From Ischnura elegans (lineage: Eukaryota; Arthropoda; Insecta; Odonata; Coenagrionidae): a DNA stretch of 64,000 bases. Shown here piece by piece: positions 46,856 to 54,200 of the stretch. The DNA lies in contig NC_060252.1 of NCBI RefSeq assembly GCF_921293095.1, positions 47,430,881 to 47,494,880 on the forward strand, written 5' to 3'. The notes beneath the pieces were generated by a model, which did not search any database, was not told the DNA's origin, and saw only the letters and a program-made list of their open reading frames with translations. The stretch's first letter is position 1, and each line of letters starts with the position of its first letter. The position numbers and the translations under genes are program-made.

Positions 46856-46946
46856 CTTGAGATAAAAAATGAAATAGCACTTACCTTACCGCGAACAGGG
46901 GAGTGGGATGAGGGTGAAGTGTGGTGTGAGTTGCCCGAAGATTTTG

Positions 46947-46954
46947 TATATAAG
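46947..46954 (+). promoter_or_regulatory. TATA box (P4) for the plus-strand gene
   Basis: TATATAAG, with a TCACAG initiator-like site whose A (46978) is 31 bases downstream. It drives the transcript leading to the 141-aa protein at 47432. A motif GGGGAGTGGGATGAG lies 35 bases upstream at 46898-46912 and is repeated at 49545-49559. Confidence 0.6.
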
Positions 46955-46977
46955 ACGATCCTTTTCGAGGTTGCATC

Positions 46978-47269
46978 ACAGCGTCTTACCGTCGTCCTCA
47001 CCGTCGTGGTACACCTTGCAGTTTGCCTTAGACCGTCGTCACCGCAACTCCAAGCCTGCTTTCGCCGCACTTCCAGCCTGCAATTGTTCTCATCATCGTC
47101 GTACACCTTGCAGTTTGCCTTAGACCGTCGTCACCGCAACTCCAAGCCTGCTTTCGCCGCACTTCCAGCCTGCAATTGTTCTCATCATCGTCGTACACCT
47201 TGCAGTTGACTTCTACCATTGCCGCAGTTGATTCCTGCAATCCAATCCATAGTTCCAGCCTTCTAAATT
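46978..47269 (+). promoter_or_regulatory. Inferred 5' UTR exon with 92-bp tandem repeat
   Basis: It extends from the predicted initiator to the donor AATT|GTAAGTAAG (intron from 47270). It contains a perfect-looking 92-bp tandem repeat (units starting with GTACACCTTGCAG at 47009, 47101 and a partial at 47193). The repeat gives long frames on both strands, but no convincing start precedes them. Confidence 0.5.
47009..47205. repeat. 92-bp tandem repeat, about 2.1 units
   Basis: Units begin at 47009, 47101 and 47193 with GTACACCTTGCAGTT, and the first two appear almost identical (TTAGACCGTCGTCACCGCAA inside each). It lies within the inferred 5' UTR of the plus-strand gene. Confidence 0.9.
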
Positions 47270-47428
47270 GTAAGTAAGAAAATATTATTAATATCATTCA
47301 TATGAGAATCATACAGATGTAATAGATTGACAATACATCAAGTTTCAAGTAAAAATGATAATATGATAATTCTTAAAAATACTTACTGAGATACAATATT
47401 ACATTCAAACTTATGCTTTATTTTATAG
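47270..47428 (+). promoter_or_regulatory. Inferred 159-bp intron in the 5' UTR
   Basis: Donor GTAAGTAAG at 47270 and acceptor TTTATTTTATAG ending at 47428, three bases before the ATG at 47432. Both sites fit consensus and the length is normal for insects. The splice-next-to-ATG arrangement matches that of the minus-strand genes. Confidence 0.6.
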
Positions 47429-47431
47429 ACC

Positions 47432-47857
47432 ATGAATACTAAACCGACGACTACCACCACTGCTGCTGGTACCTCACATGAACTGACTTACGCGACCGTG
47501 ACGTCCCGTAAGGGTAGCAGCAGAGCAGCAGCAGCATCCGCCTCCACTGCCGGATCATCATCCTCCGTCATCTCGCCAGTGTTTGCATCGCTGATGAGAT
47601 GTCAGGAGGAAAATTTGTGTGTGAAGAAGGAGAAGCTGGTAAAACAAATGAGATATCCGGTGGAAAGTTTAGAGAGCATAAACACGCAATACGGTGATGC
47701 ACTAGTGGCACATTTTCTGTTCGATGGGAGGAAGAGGAAGCTCTTCCTCCCAAAATACTTTAAACTAACAAAAAAGGAGATAAGTGAATACAACTACTTT
47801 GAAGAGAAATTTTCAATTTACCTAGATGTGGATAATATCATTAAAATTGAAAATTGA
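47432..47857 (+). CDS. Plus-strand protein of the Polinton, 141 aa, unknown (possible ssDNA-binding fold)
   Basis: The ATG at 47432 follows the inferred acceptor at 47428. An AATAAA polyadenylation signal lies at 47860-47865, directly after the stop. The first ~55 residues are low-complexity Thr/Ala/Ser. From about residue 68 there is a compact domain: KQMRYPVESLESINTQYGD, then a beta-rich LVAHFLFDGRKRKLFLPKYF and KKEISEYNYFE. Short proteins with a 'YG..V...L......FLP..F' pattern recur in insect virus-like elements and look like OB-fold single-strand-binding proteins. This is a pattern memory, not an alignment. It is the only sizeable gene on the plus strand and has its own promoter. Confidence 0.6.
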   Translation: MNTKPTTTTTAAGTSHELTYATVTSRKGSSRAAAASASTAGSSSSVISPVFASLMRCQEENLCVKKEKLVKQMRYPVESLESINTQYGDALVAHFLFDGRKRKLFLPKYFKLTKKEISEYNYFEEKFSIYLDVDNIIKIEN

Positions 47858-47859
47858 AA

Positions 47860-47865
47860 AATAAA
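47860..47865 (+). terminator. Polyadenylation signal of the 141-aa gene
   Basis: AATAAA lies immediately after the TGA at 47855-47857. No other canonical signal is closer, and the A-rich tract starts about 70 bases further on. Confidence 0.6.
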
Positions 47866-47935
47866 GATAACTTAAGTGATTGATTCTTGTGTCTTATTCA
47901 TCAACAATGTAACCCTCAAATTTTCTCCTCGGATT

Positions 47936-48042
47936 TGGAAAAATATAAAAAATCCAAAAAAAAAAAAAAATTAAAAAAAAAAAAAAATTTCAAAAAAAAA
48001 AAAAAAAATTTCAAAAAAAAAATTTTCAAAAAAATTTTTTTA
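47936..48042. repeat. Homopolymer-rich A/T tract
   Basis: Runs of 9 to 16 A separated by TT, TTTC or similar, ending in a T run. It is either a slippage-prone spacer or a retroposed poly(A) remnant. Confidence 0.8.
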
Positions 48043-48049
48043 TATTATT

Positions 48050-48078
48050 CCTAGACCTAGACCTAGACCTAGACCTAG
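48050..48078. repeat. CTAGAC hexamer tandem repeat
   Basis: About 4.7 units of CTAGAC, followed by a short inverted set of CCATGGCT blocks (48084-48103). It differs from the insect telomere unit TTAGG. Confidence 0.85.
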
Positions 48079-48329
48079 GCTAGACCATGGCTACACCATG
48101 GCTAGATACGAGTTATTCTATGGTTGATATTATCGGTCAACGTTAAGGGGAGGTTAAGGAATCATTTCTGCTATCCCTACACAGTCTGGGATTGAACTAT
48201 ACAAGCTGTATATATTTTGTCAACCTTTATGAGTATAGGTTAAGTATTTTATAGCATTCACTTAGCTAGCATAGCATATAGATCCGTTCATTATTCTCAA
48301 CCTATTAAGCTATAGGTTGCTATGTAACA

Positions 48330-48420
48330 TGCTTGATGAGCATAGCTTGATGAGTATAGCTTTAAGAGCATAGCTTTAAGAGCATAGCTTTAAGAGCATA
48401 GCTATGAGAGCTTAGCTCTA
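48330..48420. repeat. 14-bp tandem repeat (AGCTTTAAGAGCAT)
   Basis: At least three exact units of AGCTTTAAGAGCAT at about 48358-48400, with degenerate units on both sides (AGCTTGATGAGTAT, AGCTATGAGAGCTT). It lies downstream of the P2 leader exon. Confidence 0.85.
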
Positions 48421-48471
48421 GATAGGCGGATAAGTTCCACCAGTACTTCATTAGGAAGAGTAGGTACTTAC

Positions 48472-48554
48472 CCGAGCTGCAACTGGTGATTCCAACGAAG
48501 TCCTCAGTCCTCCCCCTTTGGGGAGGGTGGTGGGCCCGAAGGCCCAGGTGAAGT
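48472..48554 (-). promoter_or_regulatory. Inferred short leader exon after promoter P2
   Basis: It starts at the initiator A (TCACTT, A at 48554) and ends at a strong donor CTCGG|GTAAGT (exon end 48472). It has no ATG of use, so it looks like a pure leader. Its partner acceptor is not determined; those at 45391, 41330 and 41000 are candidates. Confidence 0.45.
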
Positions 48555-48577
48555 GATTCCAGCGTATGCTGCACGGC

Positions 48578-48585
48578 TATTTATA
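48578..48585 (-). promoter_or_regulatory. TATA box (P2), minus strand
   Basis: TATAAATA on the minus strand begins 31 bases before the A of the initiator TCACTT at 48554. The same core and spacing are found at P1. Confidence 0.55.
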
Positions 48586-49177
48586 CGAATCTTAAAGAGG
48601 CCAACACCCAACTTCTCCTCATTTCCCCCACTATACGTCTTACCCCTTACGTACCAACCGCTAATATTACATTCAATCGCTGACTGAGATACCAACCCAT
48701 GCATGATATATATTTGAACGCGGGAAAATTTAAATTTCAGAATTTTCGTGCATTTATAATTTTTATAATTTATTTTTCGTGATAAGTTACAACACTATCG
48801 TCATGTGTAATGTATTGACTTAAAGTACATTCTTATATCTTTCTAAAACATAATTTGTCGAGTGATCAATTATCCCAGTTGACTAGATAAAGGCTAGGCA
48901 ATGTTGATGAGGAGGCAGAAAAATTTCAGAATTAAAAGAACTAAATTGTTTCCACTCTATATATGAATATAAATGTAATTTATTTTTTACTTTTCGTGAA
49001 CGGCAATTAAATATCTTCCATCTCACATCATTTTTTAATTAATTTATTAATTTATAACTAGATGAAATTAGGAAAAATATCTTAATCGTAAAAAGTTTCT
49101 AGATTTATTTATTGTGAACATGATATTATGCAGATGTGTGAGGGTGACAGTATTATTTTAATACATCAGTTGCTTAC

Positions 49178-49362
49178 CTCTCCCTTCACATTTATTACAT
49201 ATCCTTAGCAATGTGTGGTTACATAGATAATTGATATTTCAGAGGAAATATTCACAATACAATTGTACTGACTGCCTCTCCATCAGGAGATCAGTATTCT
49301 CAAGGCAAGCCTCGGGATGTCTCTGCAGAGCGGCTGTTCTGGTGTTCATGGTGACGACGAAT
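49178..49362 (-). promoter_or_regulatory. Inferred first exon after promoter P1
   Basis: It runs from the initiator TCATTC (A at 49362) to the donor GAGAG|GTAAGC (exon end 49178). It contains a 36-codon ORF and, after it, an AATAAA. It resembles the P3 leader in ending with GAG|GTAAGCAA. Confidence 0.5.
49239..49349 (-). CDS. Short ORF (36 aa) in the terminal exon
   Basis: The ATG at 49349 has a favourable context (CACCATGAAC) and is the first ATG after the predicted start at 49362. It ends with TGA at 49241-49239. The product is short, charged and has two Cys. No family is recognised. It may be a small element protein, the first exon of a longer one, or an upstream ORF. Confidence 0.35.
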   Translation of the reverse strand: MNTRTAALQRHPEACLENTDLLMERQSVQLYCEYFL

Positions 49363-49385
49363 GAGCTCGCATCCTCCTGTACTCG

Positions 49386-49393
49386 CTTATATA
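49386..49393 (-). promoter_or_regulatory. TATA box (P1), minus strand, near the element terminus
   Basis: TATATAAG on the minus strand begins exactly 31 bases before the A of TCATTC, which fits the insect initiator consensus TCAKTY in full. It is the outermost promoter, about 210 bases from the right end. Confidence 0.65.
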
Positions 49394-49410
49394 TGGTAGG
49401 TTCCCCACAC

Positions 49411-49521
49411 CACTTGAACCTTGATTGGTTCGTCGACTTCGTGGGGGTGGGTTGGGCGGAACCTCCCGTCCCACTTTAACCTTGATGAGTTCGTCGATTT
49501 TGTGGGGGTGGGTTGGGCGGA
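49411..49521. repeat. 61-bp tandem repeat upstream of promoter P1
   Basis: Two units (49411-49471 and 49472-49521, the second partial) share ACCTTGAT, GTTCGTCGA and GTGGGGGTGGGTTGGGCGGA. They start 18 bases upstream of the P1 TATA box, which suggests repeated activator-binding sites. Confidence 0.85.
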
Positions 49522-49544
49522 GAGTCTAGACGTTCAAGGTCACG

Positions 49545-49601
49545 GGGGAGTGGGATGAGTGGGGTCAATGACTCCCCCAGAATGCCCATTTCTCACCTAC
49601 T
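49545..49601 (-). other. Right terminus of the Polinton
   Basis: Read inwards from 49601 it begins AGTAGGTGAGAAATGG, consistent with the AG start of Polinton ends. A 15-base motif GGGGAGTGGGATGAG (49545-49559) is shared with the P4 promoter region (46898-46912). The base after 49601 is the first base of the host repeat; TACCAA (49602-49607) would be the 6-bp target duplication. Confidence 0.6.
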
Positions 49602-52600
49602 TACCAAGTCAATCAACCCAGTTGTACTACCTACTTGATCTGTCTATCCCCAAGATATTTCTCACTAAGTGTTCAACTTTGTATCGCCTTTCCTCCATTA
49701 TAAATCCACTCCCTCACTCTGTCGATCCATTTTATTTATCACGGAAAATTTTTATCACTTAAACCTTGTCGCCTCTATTGACGAATTAAATATTTCCTCT
49801 TTCCTTTTATGCGTCTTCTATGTAAATTTTTTTTCTTGTTGCTGTGTTTTGTCCTCATTCATGTTTTTCTATACTCCACGATAAGTTGTTACTGCTACGT
49901 GTGAAATTTTTTTCGAAATAAGGAAATGAGTGCTCTTTTAACTCAACTAATCCTCCTAATGCCACCAAAATGTATTACTGGCAAAGTTCCGATGTAAATT
50001 TAAGAATTTAGGAGTACTTAATGAAAAACATGATATGGAGTTACTATTTTAGATATCAATGTAATTTTTTTAATACTTCATTAACAAGAAATTATTTATC
50101 GATTTCACTATTCTAATACATTTGGTAAAAGGTAAATCAAGGAATGTATTAAATTACTAAGATTTTAATTCAGGTCTACGCTCAAGCCGATATATAGGCT
50201 CCCAGCACTTTTCGCCCATGGAGCAAGATTCATTACATGTCGGCCCGTGGCGCCAAGAGGGTTAAATAAAAGGTCCATCACTTTTGACGAGTGAAACATA
50301 ATTGCGAATGGAGAGAGTGAGAATATCAAAGCCCCTGCGATGGCTGAAATCTTTGATAGACTAGTGAAGATAACCTTGCTTGTGTGACAAAGCCACGGAT
50401 CGAGATAGGCGGAGAAAGAGGAAAGTAGCGACTGTGTCGTCCAGGGAGCGATTTTTCTTTGACCTTGTCACGTCACCTAACGGCGGGGAGGTAAATAGGC
50501 AACCGCTAAAAGCGTGTTGGTCCGATAGAAAAGGAAATTAGCATTTTCCACTCGGAGGAAAAATTGCCGCGGCAAATAAAAATGGGGAATGTATGCATTT
50601 TTTATTTTTGCTAGCCGCGGGTCCCTTAGCCTGTACTATCGTCCATTCCTCCAAGGATTTCTCGGCACGCTATACTCCCGACCATAGTTACCACGCTCAC
50701 TTTTATCCGCATTGTGCAGATTAATGTGCTCAGGTGCATCCACGTTTTCGCCTCGCGTGAATTTATCCCAGCACACGTACACATGCATACGCTGGTCGAT
50801 GAAGCGCTGCCATATTCATTACCCTGCCTATTTTTTTTTTCTACTTTATCGCGGATGGAGAGTGTTCGCCGATTTTTTCAGCAATTAACTCCAGCTCCTC
50901 AAGTGTTTTTTTTTAACCTCACAATGCCCGCGGGGGTACTTTATCAGTACAAAATATAGAAAAAGAAGGACTTGGCCATTCGTCCCTCATTTTACTTTTT
51001 AAAATTTCCAAGAACAGGCTCTTACTTTTTCCTCTATTTTATATTTTGAGATAACTTCATTTCTTAATGTTCAGAAGATTTTTTTCCAACCATCGTTTAA
51101 TATTTCAACAACTCTTAATGTATTCACCTATTTATAGATTTTCTCTAGCACCCACTGCATATAATGGCCTATGATTGCGTGAATAAATTTTTTGTTCAAG
51201 GAAAGGAAAATTAACATTGCACACACCACCTTTATATTTCACACCAGAGTTTCAACGCTTTTTTTCATTTTCCAGATCTTTTCCAGACCTAAGTTGCCGA
51301 TAAATTGTCAATGTTGAACGAACAAAGTGAACTGTGTTTCCTTGTATCTTGGTTTCACAAATTTAAGCCGGGAGCCCCACATTATACTTTTAAAGCTCAC
51401 ACTCCATGGTTTAAAATAATTGTTAATTTGGGCCTTTAAAAAGCCTCTACATTTACCGTTTCAGTTATGCTATTAAGTGTATATGATCTGATTTCAATAC
51501 GGTATTACTTTTCCATTTTGATTTTCGTGCGATGAAATTATCTTAACTTAATACCTTTAAACATTTACATTGGAACTATAAATAATGACATTGGAGCATT
51601 TGAAGCAAACAGTTGACTTGTACTTAAGGTGTATGGTGGGAATAAGAGGAAATTCATGAATGAGATAGGGCTAATTAGTTTTCCTTGACGACGCTGTAAC
51701 TGAATACTCTTGGTGTGGGTCGACTTGTTACTGAATGGTAGGGAAAGGCTAGGAATATACAGGATGGAGAAAAAGTGTGCCACGGATTTTTAACTCTGGA
51801 TAGTTGATGCCCGCAAGAGAGAAAATTACTGATGATGTTTAGGTCGAAAACGCGCCATTTTTAACTACAAAAGCTTTGAGTCAAGCGCTCCAATTGGTCG
51901 CGAGTTTGCCTTGTTGCCGGATGACTCCGAACGTTTCGCCTGCCGAAGATCGCGATGTATCCAATCTTGGGGCCCGTATTTGAATCCGCCAGGGTCGCGA
52001 CACTTCAATTTTATTTGCATTGCTATACGTAAAATGAAAAAAAAATCCGTTTTCAGCTGTTAGGTTGAATGTGGAATCCCCGGAAGATTCGAGCCCAGTC
52101 GCCGAGATTTAGGGGCTGGCGCGATGCCATAGAACTAGCTAGCTGCCTTGGATACATCTTGGTAATAATAATAATAATAAATAGCTGATACTGTTGTGCC
52201 ACTGTTGCATAACATCGAAAAGACTATAGCCGAAAAAATAAATAAGTACCGAGAATTGGCAATAGAAATAAAAAGAATATGGAAGAGGTTTATTTAGCTC
52301 CAACTGTCATCTCCCCAACCGGTATCATCCTAAAACATGCACAAAACAGTTTCAAAATACCCAACCTTCATCAAAATACATACATCAAATTGCAAAAGGC
52401 TGTAATAATTTCAACATGCCATATCACGAGAAAATTTCTCAACGCAATAAAACGGTAAAGAGTTACTTTGGTGAGAACCCGTGCTCTTTACACTAACGCA
52501 ACTCGGTGAAAACTGAAGAAAATTTAAGGAAAAAATATAATGATAATAATAATAGTAAAAATATTAATATGTGTTTAACATATATATATTTTTATTGCTC

Positions 52601-53325
52601 CTTAAATATTTTAAAATATCATAGTACAAAGCGAGGTTGGAACTTCAGGTGATTCCAGAGGATTTTACCTGTTGGTGGCATCAACTTTAAAAAAAAATCG
52701 TAATACTTTAATATTAAACGTATATTTCAACATAAAAAAGTCTTCCAGATACTAAAATAGAACCTTTGGTACATAAGTAGTATAAAGTAGTATAGCCGGC
52801 CTCGGTGGCGTAGGGGTAACGTTCTCGCCTGCCAAACAAGAGGTCGCGGGTTCGAGTCCCGCCTGGGTAGGTTTCCCCCGTCCAGGGCATGGTCGTTTGT
52901 GTACGTTTTCTTGTTACATTTGTTGAACACCCCGGTGTAAAATGGCCAATAAGAGCTGTATCCGGTGGTTTGAGCATAAAATAAATAAAATAAAATAAAA
53001 AAATGTGCTCTATAAGTAATGATGCAGCTTATAAACAATGGATAGTCAGTCGCGATCGACAATAAGAAAAAAATTGGAGAACGAGCCGATTTTGAAATGT
53101 GACCTTCGGCTACCAAACATCGGAACAATGGGATCGCAGTCACGAAAATGTTGCCGATCTCTCTCTGCTCTAGGTAAATGGGGAGTCGTCCATCTTGTAC
53201 GCAGAGAATAGGGCTGTGGGACACGGGGACAGGTCGGGGAAATTAGGGCTAGGAGGTTACACGCAAAAAGCACCGTCCTTCCGCATTCTCTGCCTCCGCA
53301 CTGAAATACGCACGTGGAGGCACAA
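49602..53325. repeat. 3724-bp direct repeat, copy 2 (right flank of the Polinton)
   Basis: Same sequence as 33847-37570 in every stretch compared. It begins exactly at the Polinton right end and runs without change of character into unique host DNA at 53326, so this copy is the natural flank. Its internal frames are the same non-coding frames as in copy 1. Confidence 0.95.
52795..53003 (+). mobile_element. tRNA-derived SINE (family 1), duplicated copy
   Basis: Identical to 37040-37248 as part of the large duplication. A-box and B-box (GGTTCGAGTCCCGCC) are intact, so polymerase III initiation is conceivable. Confidence 0.8.
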
Positions 53326-53898
53326 CGTAGTGCAAACACCGAAATTTTCGCCCTCTTCCCCAAACACCCTTCTTACCCATCCATCCCTCCGAAAGGGGTT
53401 CGGACTAATGTTATCCCGAGGCAAGGGGAGGTGAGGGGTGGAATGAGTACGGGGGCGACAGGGTATGGTGTAGGAGGGACACGCCCCACCCGTGTTTCCT
53501 GCTCCATTTCCCATCATGCATCCCTCTCATCTATCCTCCTCACCCCTGACTGGATGCACACATCCCCATTCTCAAAACAAGCACATCCACTCACTCTGCT
53601 GTGTAGTCCCAACCAAGCTTTTCCTTTATCGTGACAGAAGGGAGTAGGTATTTGCGCAATTTTGGAAAACTATGTTTCAGTCTCAAAAAAAACTATGTTT
53701 CAGTCTGTCTGTGACATATTTCAAGTCTTCCGCGTGAACCGTTGTGAAATTCACATTAATTACAACGGGATAAAATTTTCCAGAGCCGGAGATCGGACCT
53801 CGGATCTTTCCCTTTCTGGGCCACCGCGTAAGCCACCACCATATCAAGATGATATTTAATGATTTTTCCGGGCATTCTTCCGCGTTTACCCATTTTGT
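53326..53898. other. Non-coding stretch after the large repeat
   Basis: A C-rich patch (53340-53530) has no convincing frame. The sequence before 53898 (from about 53850) may belong to the repeat that contains the hairpin at 53899. Confidence 0.35.
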
Positions 53899-53962
53899 AG
53901 GACAATATTTCGCCAACGTTCCAGTTGGCTTCCTCAGGCTTTCGTTGGCGAAATATTGTCCT
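53899..53962 (-). repeat. Perfect 20-bp-stem hairpin with hammerhead-like core motifs
   Basis: AGGACAATATTTCGCCAACG (53899-53918) and its exact reverse complement (53943-53962) enclose a 24-base loop. On the minus strand the right half reads CCTGAGGA, a GCCAAC...GTTGGC 6-bp stem, GAAA, then a very short ATATTGT loop and GTC. This is the order of a minimal type I hammerhead ribozyme (CUGANGA, stem II, GAAA, stem III, GUC). The stem I pairing is not present, so a degenerate or dimer-type ribozyme, as known from Penelope-like elements, is only a possibility. Confidence 0.5.
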
Positions 53963-54077
53963 AATATCTTACTAAATATCTAAATATCATCATAATCTCC
54001 GCGGAAGCCTACTTGGAAACCATATCAAGATACCTTAATTCCCATCGGAAAAACTGCAATGATTACAATTCATGAAC

Positions 54078-54200
54078 CTAGGTAGCGCAATAGCCTGCGC
54101 AGTGGCCCGGAAAGTTCGCGAAGAGTCAAGAAGTTCGTGTTTCGATTCCCAGTTTGGGGGATTTTTTCCATTGGCAATTAATATGAATGTTTCAGTCAAT
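54078..54200 (+). mobile_element. tRNA-derived SINE (family 4)
   Basis: The head has an A-box-like TAGCGCAATAGCCTGCGC and a B-box GTTTCGATTCCCAG, followed by a TTTTTTCCATTGGCAATT tail that matches the tail after 1630. Two copies sharing the tail support a SINE family. Confidence 0.55.

Larger units (their letters stand above)
37571..49601 (-). mobile_element. Polinton/Maverick (adintovirus-like) element, left end missing
   Basis: A 12,031-bp piece carries the diagnostic Polinton set: protein-primed DNA polymerase B, A32-like packaging ATPase, retroviral-type integrase with chromodomain, and a penton-like minor capsid gene. The major capsid and protease genes usually present are absent, and the penton-like gene is cut at 37571. 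The right edge reads, inwards, AGTAGGTGAGAAATGG. Polintons begin with AG, so this is probably the genuine terminus. The matching inverted repeat is not present at the left edge, as expected after truncation. Host-like copies of one segment lie on both sides. Confidence 0.9.

Noticed and set aside
46343-46880. Repeated minus-strand frames (MSFFTS...-type) as a small gene family
   Set aside because: They are the translation of the 116-bp tandem DNA array. 116 is not divisible by three, so the frame shifts from unit to unit.
46822-47297. Long frames across 47.0-47.2 kb as proteins
   Set aside because: They come from the 92-bp tandem repeat read on both strands, and the region behaves as a 5' UTR exon with a donor at 47270.
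48050-48078. CTAGAC array as telomeric repeat
   Set aside because: The insect telomere unit is TTAGG/CCTAA. This hexamer differs and has fewer than five units inside a mobile element.
33847-53325. The two 3.7-kb repeats as LTRs of a giant retroelement
   Set aside because: They contain a SINE and ordinary host-like DNA and no promoter or polyadenylation layout of an LTR. No primer-binding site or polypurine tract adjoins them, and the interior is a DNA-polymerase-encoding Polinton cut inside a gene.
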